DNA of 64,000 nucleotides, from the NCBI RefSeq assembly GCF_025938095.1, contig NZ_JAPCZF010000001.1, positions 310,001-374,000 of the forward strand, written 5' to 3'. A program made the translations under genes and the position numbers. Origin of the DNA: Novosphingobium sp. JCM 18896. GTDB taxonomy: Bacteria; Pseudomonadota; Alphaproteobacteria; Sphingomonadales; Sphingomonadaceae. This document shows, in pieces, positions 57,632-64,000 of this stretch (the stretch's first letter is position 1; each line of letters opens with the position of its first letter). The notes below the pieces were generated by a model. That model made no database searches. It was not told where the DNA came from and saw nothing but the letters and a program-made list of their open reading frames with translations.

Positions 57632-58666
57632 TCAGGGCGTCACCAGCTTGTAGCCGACCCGGCGGATCGTCTCGATCGAGATCGCCGGAAAGGGAGATAG
57701 CTTGTTGCGCAGATTGCTGACGTGCACGTCGACGCTGCGGTCGAACGATCGCCAGGGGCGGCCGAGCACCTGCCGCGACAGCGCGTCTTTCTCCACGACC
57801 TGACCCTCGGCTTCTACCAGAACCGCAAGAAGCGCGAATTCGGAGAAGGTCAGGTCGAGCCGGCGGCCACTCACGCTCGCCTCGCAGGCGCGCGAATCTA
57901 TGCGGATTTCGTTCGTGACCCGCGATGAGGCCGGGGACGGGTCATCGCCGGCGGCGGCGCGCTTCACCGCGGGGAGGAACATGTAGCCTTCGCCGCGCAA
58001 GGTCCGGATCACCTCGTCTCCAGCGGCGCCGTGCAGCTTCTGGCGGAGCCGGCTGACTTGCGTGTCGATCGCGCGATCGAAAGCGTCGGAATCGCTGCCG
58101 CGCGCGAGGTGCAGCAATTCATCGCGGCTCAGCACGCGCTGCGGATGCTCGACGAAGGCCAGGAGCAGGCTGAATTCGCCGTCCGACAGGCTCGTCACGA
58201 CGCCGCCCGGATCGCGCAGCACTCGCCGCACGGCGTCGAGTTGCCAGCCGGCGAATTCGAAGCGAAGTCCGCCCGGCGGGTTTGCGCCCACGCCCTTGAA
58301 GCGACGCTGGAGTGCACGGATGCGGGCGAGCAGTTCGCGCGGCGAGACCGGCTTGGGCAGATAGTCGTCGGCGCCGTATTCGAGGCCGGCGATCCGGTCC
58401 GCCTCGCTGCCGAGCGCCGAGATCATGATGACGCCGATGTCCTGGCGATCCGCCAGCGACTGGGCCAGGCTCAGGCCGTCCTCGCCGGGCAGCATGACGT
58501 CGAGCAGGACGATGGCGACCGCGTGTTCGTCGAGCACGCGCCGCATCGCCACGCCGTCGCCCGCCTCGAGGACGTGGAAGCCCTCGCGCGACAGATAGTC
58601 GCTGATCGCCGACCGGACCGAGGGCTCGTCGTCGACGATGAGGATCTTGCTGGGGGGCGTTTCCAT
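57632..58666 (-). CDS. Response regulator with two tandem OmpR/PhoB-type winged-helix domains
   Basis: 344 aa, about 100 more than usual for the family. Receiver at 6-120 with D56 in IVLLDVMLPGEDG and K105 in DYLPKPVSP. First winged helix at about 133-232, with VLSRDELLHLARG and DRAIDTQVSRLRQKL, OmpR-like. A Pro/Ala/Ser linker follows, then a second complete winged helix at about 252-343 with LTFSEFALLAVLVEAEGQVV, FDRSVDVHVSNLRNKL and ETIRRVGYKLV, CpxR-like. The reading frame is unbroken. The ATG at 58666 is seven bases after the kinase stop. It should bind two half-sites or looped DNA upstream of the redox operon. Confidence 0.9.
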   Translation of the reverse strand: METPPSKILIVDDEPSVRSAISDYLSREGFHVLEAGDGVAMRRVLDEHAVAIVLLDVMLPGEDGLSLAQSLADRQDIGVIMISALGSEADRIAGLEYGADDYLPKPVSPRELLARIRALQRRFKGVGANPPGGLRFEFAGWQLDAVRRVLRDPGGVVTSLSDGEFSLLLAFVEHPQRVLSRDELLHLARGSDSDAFDRAIDTQVSRLRQKLHGAAGDEVIRTLRGEGYMFLPAVKRAAAGDDPSPASSRVTNEIRIDSRACEASVSGRRLDLTFSEFALLAVLVEAEGQVVEKDALSRQVLGRPWRSFDRSVDVHVSNLRNKLSPFPAISIETIRRVGYKLVTP

Positions 58667-58673
58667 CGCGCGC

Positions 58674-60089
58674 TCACATCGCCGTGGCTGTGGCCGCGCC
58701 GATCGGCAGGCGCACGCGGGCGCGGAAGCCGCCGGGGACATTGCTCAGCTCGATCGAACCTTCGTGTGCGCGAGCGGCGGATTCGGCGATCGCGAGGCCG
58801 AGGCCGATCCCGCCCGTGCTGCGATTGCGCGATCGCTCGCCGCGGAAGAAGGGATCGAAAGCGCGGGGTAGGTCTTCCTCGGCCATGCCCGGGCCGTCGT
58901 CCACGAAGTCGACGACCACTGCGTCTCCGTCGCGGTCGTAGGTGAGGTCCACGCGGCTCCCGAACTTGAGCGCGTTCTCCATCAGGTTGCCGAACAGGCG
59001 GCGGAGGCGGATAATGTCGCCCCGAACCGTGAGCTTTTGCGTCGGGACGAACGCGACGTTCGCGCCGCGATCGCGGCAATCGTCGGCCAGGGTCTGCAGC
59101 AGCGATCCCAGATCGAGCGGTTCGGCGATCAGCGGCCGACCCTCGCCATCGACATAGTCGAGTGTTGAGCCGATCAACTGCTCCATGTGCCGAATTTCCG
59201 CCTCGGCGGAGGCCCGCGTCTCGGCGTCGGCATTGGCGATGCGGAAGCGCAGGTTGGACAGAGGCGTGCGCAGATCGTGCGCGATCGCACCGACCAGCGC
59301 CGTGCGTTCGCGTACCAGATGCGCGATCCGTTCCTGCATGTCGTTGAGCGCCACCGCCGCCTGGCGGATTTCGGTCGGGCCGGCGACGGGCACCGGGCGA
59401 TCGTAGCGGCCGGCCCCGATCCTGTCGGCCGAAGCCGCGAAAGCCTGGACCGGGCGATTGAACCGCGCGCTGAACAGCATCGCCAGCGGCAGGACGATCA
59501 GGATCCCGAGATAGTAGGTCGCATAGCGCCAGAACCGGACCGAGCGGGCCTGCCAATAGTCGACGATCCGCGAATGGGTATGCCACGCGCCGTCGGTCTG
59601 CCTGATGTAGATCGTGAAGCCGCCGAGCAGCGCCGGATTGGCGGCGCCCTCGTCGGCATAGATCCGCGCTTCGTCGACTATGACCTGCGGGCGGTAGCGG
59701 TCGGACTGCAATCGCACGCGCACGTCGCGTTCGGGAAGCGCCAGGCGGGCCGCCAGCAGCCGCGATATCACGCGCTCGGCGCTGCCCTCGCTGGCCGGCG
59801 CCTGCGCCACGCGCCCACGCTCGATGAGCTTGGGCGGGATCTGTACGATCTCCAGACCGCGGACGATGCGGGTCATCTCGTAGAGCGAGACCGGGCTCGA
59901 AGAAGGGCCGTAATCGATATTGATCGCGATGATGTTGATCGCCGTGATCGCGGCGATCGTGCCCAGCGCAAGGAGGATCATGTGCGCCCGGATCGAGTTG
60001 AGCCAGGGCCAGAGGCGTCCTTTCACCAGCGGTGCCATCCATCGGCAATGGCGGCCATTTCGATCGGCATTCTTCTCTCCTTCGGACAC
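58674..60089 (-). CDS. Two-component sensor histidine kinase (EnvZ/CpxA-like)
   Basis: Membrane kinase of 471 aa. TM1 (AHMILLALGTIAAITAINII) and TM2 (YYLGILIVLPLAMLFSA) flank a periplasmic domain of about 130 residues. HAMP begins RFNRPVQAFAASADRIGAG. The H box is IAHDLRTPLSNL with H271, then FGNLMENALKFG (N), DDGPGMAEEDL (G1) and GIGLGLAIAES (G2). The start is uncertain: GTG at 60089 has no ribosome site, and an in-frame ATG 17 codons later is equally plausible. It forms an operon with the dual-headed regulator. Confidence 0.9.
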   Translation of the reverse strand: MSEGEKNADRNGRHCRWMAPLVKGRLWPWLNSIRAHMILLALGTIAAITAINIIAINIDYGPSSSPVSLYEMTRIVRGLEIVQIPPKLIERGRVAQAPASEGSAERVISRLLAARLALPERDVRVRLQSDRYRPQVIVDEARIYADEGAANPALLGGFTIYIRQTDGAWHTHSRIVDYWQARSVRFWRYATYYLGILIVLPLAMLFSARFNRPVQAFAASADRIGAGRYDRPVPVAGPTEIRQAAVALNDMQERIAHLVRERTALVGAIAHDLRTPLSNLRFRIANADAETRASAEAEIRHMEQLIGSTLDYVDGEGRPLIAEPLDLGSLLQTLADDCRDRGANVAFVPTQKLTVRGDIIRLRRLFGNLMENALKFGSRVDLTYDRDGDAVVVDFVDDGPGMAEEDLPRAFDPFFRGERSRNRSTGGIGLGLAIAESAARAHEGSIELSNVPGGFRARVRLPIGAATATAM

Positions 60090-60386
60090 CGGTCGCTTCT
60101 ACGCGCGATCCGGCTTCATAATTTGTCCGGTCGGACACAAAGGCAATGTCCATCGGCTCCGCGTGGTGAGCGATGTCGCAGACATGGCGGATGATGAGTA
60201 GCTCAGACGACAGCGCTCGTAGCGGCCATTCATTCGCCGACCGCCGCGGAGGACCGAGGTCGGATCGACGGGGCGAGGCTCGACGAGAATGAAAATTTGG
60301 TTGCTCGGTCCGATTTGGATTGAAAGCGATTTAGTAAAGCGCGGGCTGGATGATAGTTTATTGCTCAGGACATTTGAGCAATCGGC
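60090..60386. other. Divergent intergenic region between kinase and LuxR-type regulator
   Basis: About 300 bases holding both promoters. GC falls steeply from about 60230 onwards, toward the LuxR gene. The 3' end carries the inverted repeat described separately. No other ORF is credible. Confidence 0.45.
60361..60381 (+). promoter_or_regulatory. Inverted repeat directly before the LuxR-type regulator
   Basis: TTGCTCA (60361-60367) pairs perfectly with TGAGCAA (60375-60381) over a seven-base spacer and ends five bases before the ATG. No Shine-Dalgarno sequence is visible, so the structure overlaps the ribosome-loading region. An operator for autoregulation or a translational control hairpin are both possible. 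Confidence 0.45.
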
Positions 60387-61025
60387 ATGGCGTTTGGTCC
60401 ACGTATTTTATTGGTAGATGACCATCCATTGGTCAGAGACGCTCTTAGAAAAGCCTTGGAGGTAGAATTTCCTGAACTGATATTGGAGGATGTTGGTAAT
60501 ATCCGATCGGCTTTGAAAGCTATCCAGTTCCGAGAACCTGAATTGGTATTGCTGGACTACGATCTACCTGACAGCGGAGGTTTTTCTGGCTTCATACGGA
60601 TCCAGAATGTCCTTCGGACTGTACCGATTGCGATTATCTCGGCCTACGATCAGCCCAGAGTCATTCAAGCTTCACGCTCGATCCGCGCTGCGGGCTTTAT
60701 ATCGAAACGAACACCACTCCCGGAAATCGTCGGCCTAGTGCGCCAGTTGTTGGCCAAGGAACGGTGTTTCCCTGAAGGTCACGAGAGCGAGAGCTGTGAT
60801 GCTCTAGCTGAGAAACTCTTCTCTCTTTCACGGGCCCAAAGGCAGGTTCTTGCCGCCTTGGTCCGGGGCGATCTCAACAAGCAGATCGCGAGCGAACTGG
60901 AAGTCGCCGAGGCGACGGTAAAGACGCATCTTACGCCGATTTACCGCAAACTGGGCGTCGGCGGACGGCACGAGGCGGTCATGATGATGAAGCCTCTGCT
61001 GGATCCGCAGATCGAGGGTGGATGA
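60387..61025 (+). CDS. LuxR/NarL-type response regulator
   Basis: Cytosolic DNA-binding regulator of 212 aa. The receiver has ILLVDDHPLVRDAL, phospho-Asp in LVLLDYDLPDSGG, and Lys in AGFISKRTP; the usual switch Thr is Ser in IAIISAYD. The C-terminal HTH is LSRAQRQVLAALVRGDLNKQ then VAEATVKTHLTPIYRKLGV. The first 430 bases are clearly poorer in GC than the rest of the window, including the gene's own 3' part, a sign of transfer or recombination of the receiver-coding part. No kinase is adjacent in the same direction; it may serve an unlinked hybrid kinase. Confidence 0.88.
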   Translation: MAFGPRILLVDDHPLVRDALRKALEVEFPELILEDVGNIRSALKAIQFREPELVLLDYDLPDSGGFSGFIRIQNVLRTVPIAIISAYDQPRVIQASRSIRAAGFISKRTPLPEIVGLVRQLLAKERCFPEGHESESCDALAEKLFSLSRAQRQVLAALVRGDLNKQIASELEVAEATVKTHLTPIYRKLGVGGRHEAVMMMKPLLDPQIEGG

Positions 61026-61215
61026 AATCGCATTCCCTCATTCGCCGACAGAGCGGTCGTAACGCTACCTCACGCGCGACTTGAAACCCGCCGTACGTTC
61101 TCGGCGCGCTTCTTCCAGGAACAGCGCGAGGAACCTGCGGTTGCGCTCGTCGGATCGCTCGTGCATCCACGGGGTGGCTTGGACATCATGTTCAGCCCTG
61201 GATGTATGGCGGGTC

Positions 61216-61890
61216 ATGGCCGAAGCGAAAAAGCCGCGGGAACGCACCACTGCCAGAGGAGATGCAACCCGCAATCAGATCCTCGACGCTTCGGAGGTCC
61301 TGTTCGGCAGCAACGGTTATCTTGGAACTTCGCTACGCGACATCGCCGAGCAGGCGGGGGTGCGCATGGGGCTGGTGCACTACCATTTCGGTAACAAGCA
61401 CGAGATCCTTGACGCCGCCCTAGAGCGAAAACTGGGCCTGCTCCGTGAAACGATCGCGGCGAGCTTCGCTCAGGCTGACGAGAAGGCAGCCGGTGAACTC
61501 GATCTGGAAGCGATGGTCACGGCCTTCATCCTTCCGTTTCTGCACGCCGTATCCACGGATGAGGATCCGCTGCGCAGTTACATCATCATGACTTCGCACC
61601 TCATGAGTTCCTACCGTCTGCCGGAACTGCGGCCGATCCTGGGGAAGCTCAGCTCGATCTCCGAAATCCTGGTCGACCGGCTCAAAAGGCATCGTCCCGA
61701 GATCGGCGAGAAGAACCTGCTGGCGGGCGTCTACCTGATCGAGGCCGCGTTGATCTTCATGGTTCAGGATTCCGGCTTCCTCGACGACCTCAGCCAGAAC
61801 CATCACTCGGTCGGGCGCCTGGAAGACATCGCGCAGCCGGCTCTGCGCTTCTTCGCCAGCGGTCTAGAGAGCTTGCAGAACCCATCCTGA
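61216..61890 (+). CDS. TetR family transcriptional regulator
   Basis: Regulator of 224 aa. HTH segment: TRNQILDASEVLFGSNGYLG, TSLRDIAEQAGVRMGLVHYH, with the TetR recognition helix ending HYHFGNKHEIL. The C-terminal domain resembles the TetR_C group of aromatic or terpenoid catabolic regulators (LRSYIIMTSHLMSSYRLPEL). The ATG at 61216 has only a weak ribosome site; the upstream codons have no conservation. It lies just before the Rieske oxygenase gene in the same direction and probably controls it. Confidence 0.85.
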   Translation: MAEAKKPRERTTARGDATRNQILDASEVLFGSNGYLGTSLRDIAEQAGVRMGLVHYHFGNKHEILDAALERKLGLLRETIAASFAQADEKAAGELDLEAMVTAFILPFLHAVSTDEDPLRSYIIMTSHLMSSYRLPELRPILGKLSSISEILVDRLKRHRPEIGEKNLLAGVYLIEAALIFMVQDSGFLDDLSQNHHSVGRLEDIAQPALRFFASGLESLQNPS

Positions 61891-61992
61891 TCGTTTTGAT
61901 AGGTTGGTCGACCGACCTAGTTTGCTATCCATCCCTCAACGACGCGGCCTGATCGAACAGCCGCGCGCTTCGTGAGAGGGAAAGGAGGCCTT

Positions 61993-63330
61993 GTGACGAG
62001 GCAGGAGCTTGATGCGCTGACGCTCGATGGCCGCGATCCCGCGAACCTGCGCGGCGATCCGATCACCGGCGATCGCTATACCTCGCGGGACTTCATGCAG
62101 CGCGAATGGGACCAGATGTGGACCCGCATCTGGCATGTCGCCGGCCGCACGGCCGAGCTCGAAGACGCAGGCGACTATGTCGTCCATGATTTCATGAACG
62201 AGTCCGTGTTCTGCGTCCGGCAGGAGGACGGCTCGATCAAGGCGTTCTACAACGCCTGCGGACACCGCGGGCAGCGCCTCGTCTGGGGCAGCAGCTATCA
62301 GGACCGCTTCCAGTGCCCTTATCACGGCTGGATCTGGGGCAAGGACGGTGTGCTCGCCTCGGCGCAGGACCCCGAGGATTTCCCTCAGGGCAATCCCTGC
62401 GGCAAGCTCAAGCTCAAGGAACTGCGCTGCGCGACCTGGGGCGGCTTCGTCTGGTACACCATGGACAACGATGCGCCTGAGCTGCTCGACTATCTGGCGC
62501 CGATGCCCGAGCTCTATCGCAACTATCCGATGGACACCGCCGTGCGCGTGTTCTGGATGAAGATCGATCTCGACACGAACTGGAAGTTCGCGACCGACAA
62601 CTTCTCCGAAAGCTATCACACGCGCACCGCGCACCCGCAGGTGCCGCCGTGGATCGACCAGGATGTCGATACCGCCCGGCACGAAATGTGGGCAGGCGGG
62701 CACGGCCGCACCGTCCAGCCGATGCGCCCCTCACTATCGGACCGCCTGCCCGACGGCGCCGACCATCCCTTCGATGCGATCCTGCGCCAATGGGACATCG
62801 ATCCGGCCGCCTATCCGGACTTCGAAACCAAGGCGATGCAGGGCTGGCTCGACCTCAAGGCCGCGAAGAAGCGGCTCTGGCGGGAACGCGGCTATGTCCA
62901 CTACGAGAACATGGACGACGAGGAGATCACCGACAGTCCGCACACGGTGATCTTCCCCAACGTCACGATCAGCTTCCTTCCCGACAACCTCGTCTTCTTC
63001 CGCACCGAGCCGCATCCGGAAGATCCGGGCAAATGCACCTTCGACCTATGGTGCATGGCCTTTCCGGTCGCGGGTCAGACCGAGGTGGAATCGGTCATGG
63101 CGGGGCCCCAGCCGCTGCGTGAGGCGTCGTTCCAGCGTCGGGATTTCGATCAGGGGCGCGGCGTGCCCGAGATTCATGGCCAGATCGTCTACCAGGACAT
63201 GCTTCTCGCCGAGGGGCAGCAGCGCGGCATGCATTCGCGCGGCTACCGGGACGCCTACCTTTCCGCGCAGGAGACGCGGGTGCGCTTCTTCCATGAGGTG
63301 CTGAACGACTACCTGGAAGGTCGCCGCTAA
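61993..63330 (+). CDS. Rieske-type aromatic ring-hydroxylating oxygenase, alpha subunit
   Basis: 445-aa catalytic subunit. The Rieske [2Fe-2S] ligands are C89 and H91 in NACGHRGQRL, and C108 and H111 in QCPYHGWIWG. The C-terminal catalytic domain carries the mononuclear iron site in DNFSESYHTRTAHPQ (two His), with the third carboxylate further on. The GTG at 61993 follows AAAGGAGG by four bases; an earlier GTG lacks a site. No beta subunit, ferredoxin or reductase lies in the window, so electrons must come from unlinked partners, as is common in sphingomonads. Substrate (aromatic or terpenoid acid) is unknown. A TonB receptor follows directly. Confidence 0.92.
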   Translation: MTRQELDALTLDGRDPANLRGDPITGDRYTSRDFMQREWDQMWTRIWHVAGRTAELEDAGDYVVHDFMNESVFCVRQEDGSIKAFYNACGHRGQRLVWGSSYQDRFQCPYHGWIWGKDGVLASAQDPEDFPQGNPCGKLKLKELRCATWGGFVWYTMDNDAPELLDYLAPMPELYRNYPMDTAVRVFWMKIDLDTNWKFATDNFSESYHTRTAHPQVPPWIDQDVDTARHEMWAGGHGRTVQPMRPSLSDRLPDGADHPFDAILRQWDIDPAAYPDFETKAMQGWLDLKAAKKRLWRERGYVHYENMDDEEITDSPHTVIFPNVTISFLPDNLVFFRTEPHPEDPGKCTFDLWCMAFPVAGQTEVESVMAGPQPLREASFQRRDFDQGRGVPEIHGQIVYQDMLLAEGQQRGMHSRGYRDAYLSAQETRVRFFHEVLNDYLEGRR

Positions 63331-63441
63331 CCGCGGCCGACCGCCAAAGCCGAAGACACGTGTTTCGCGGCCTCGCGTGAGGTCCGCGCAGATCGATGCC
63401 GCCAGCAAAGGCGGCACGCCATTCGTGATGGGAGACGTTCG

Positions 63442-64000
63442 ATGAAGACCTGGCTCTGGATCGGCTCGTGCCTTGCGCTCGGCCAATTGGCATTCGTCAC
63501 GCAGGCTCAGGCGCAGGAGGCGCCGGTCGAGGAGTCCGCCGGCGGCATCGGCGAAATCGTCGTCACCGCGCAGAAGAAGTCCGAGAACCTGCAGGACGTA
63601 CCGATCTCGATCACCGCGATCGGCGGCGAGGCGCTGGGCGCGACCCAGGGCACCTCGCTCCAGGCGCTGCAGAGCATGATCCCCAACGTCCAGATCGACA
63701 ATTTCGCCAACACGCCGCAGAGTGCGGTCTTCACCGTGCGCGGCATCGGCGTGATCGAGCCCGATCCCTATGCGGGCAATACCGTGTCGATCGTGGTGGA
63801 CGGCGTGCCGCAGTTCTTCTCGATGGGCGCGCTGCTCGATCTCTACGACATCGACCGGATCGAGGTACTGCGCGGACCTCAGGGCACCTTGTTCGGTGCC
63901 AACACCACGGGCGGCGTGATCAACGTCGTCACCGCGCAGCCCAAGGGCGAGTTCGGTGGCCATGTGAAAGCCGTCTACGGCAACTACAATCGCTTCGACG
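63442..64000 (+). CDS. TonB-dependent receptor, N-terminal part (cut by window edge)
   Basis: The first 186 codons of an outer-membrane receptor. Signal peptide MKTWLWIGSCLALGQLAFVT then AQAQE; TonB-box region GEIVVTAQKKSENLQDVPI; plug domain with LQSMIPNVQIDNFANTPQSA, FTVRGIGVIEPDPYAG, VVDGVPQFF and the plug signature RIEVLRGPQGTLFGANTTGG. The ATG has GGGAG upstream. Placement after a Rieske oxygenase suggests uptake of that enzyme's substrate, as in many sphingomonad catabolic loci. Confidence 0.93.
   Translation, partial: MKTWLWIGSCLALGQLAFVTQAQAQEAPVEESAGGIGEIVVTAQKKSENLQDVPISITAIGGEALGATQGTSLQALQSMIPNVQIDNFANTPQSAVFTVRGIGVIEPDPYAGNTVSIVVDGVPQFFSMGALLDLYDIDRIEVLRGPQGTLFGANTTGGVINVVTAQPKGEFGGHVKAVYGNYNRFD

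Noticed and set aside
57632-58666. Second winged helix as a separate overlapping gene.
   Set aside because: The frame is continuous and there is no ribosome site or start codon between the domains at suitable spacing, so a single protein is the simpler reading.

Overview
This is a high-GC chromosomal segment that reads like a free-living alphaproteobacterium of the order Sphingomonadales (Novosphingobium/Sphingobium/Sphingomonas type). The reasons are several TonB-dependent receptors with the sphingomonad-style IVVT(A/G) N-terminal motif, an alphaproteobacterial heat-shock promoter (CTTG-N17-ACTATCT) before clpB, a Tad/Cpa pilus locus, a Rieske ring-hydroxylating oxygenase next to a receptor, and short GC-rich mosaic repeats. 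No rRNA, tRNA, CRISPR array, transposase or prophage was seen.

Layout. 1-4.9 kb (minus): the 3' part of an osmoprotectant ABC transporter (binding protein, ATPase) and two tandem DUF4139 proteins separated by a repeat that reaches into the start of the second. 5.0-7.6 kb: clpB. 7.7-14 kb: a GST and a large TonB receptor (minus), then an SDR, a TetR regulator and methylthioadenosine phosphorylase (plus). 14-21.2 kb (minus): a Tad pilus assembly operon cpaA-cpaB-cpaC-cpaD-cpaE-tadB-tadC that lacks the cpaF/tadA ATPase and any pilin. 21.3-23.4 kb: an alpha/beta hydrolase and a D-arginine-dehydrogenase-like flavoprotein. 23.7-34.8 kb (plus): one chemotaxis operon, STAS-cheY-cheA-cheW-mcp-mcp-cheW-cheR-cheB-degenerate MCP-like protein. 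Its leader can fold to hide the first ribosome binding site.

34.9-41.7 kb: an AAHS-type MFS transporter, a third MCP with a C-terminal CheR-docking pentapeptide, an NTF2-like protein and an SMP-30 lactonase divergent from a TetR regulator, and a SulP transporter. 41.9-46.8 kb (minus): two large secreted-type proteins without Sec signals, a serralysin-like M10 protease with RTX motifs and a DUF11-repeat protein. 47.3-49.4 kb: two metallo-beta-lactamase-fold paralogues, one without the HxHxDH motif. 49.7-51.7 kb: a decayed siderophore-uptake locus (frameshifted receptor tail, frameshifted DUF3649, truncated PepSY N-terminus) fused in frame to a VWA lipoprotein.

51.8-60.1 kb (minus) is the most interesting region. 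A histidine kinase and a response regulator with two tandem winged-helix DNA-binding domains lie upstream of, and collinear with, a set of exported proteins: an unknown Tat protein, a DUF1592-type CxxCH protein, a DUF1552 protein, two cytochrome c'-like proteins and a HiPIP. This looks like a regulated periplasmic redox system of unknown substrate. 60.4-64 kb: a low-GC LuxR-type response regulator, a TetR regulator, a Rieske oxygenase alpha subunit and the start of a TonB receptor cut by the window edge.
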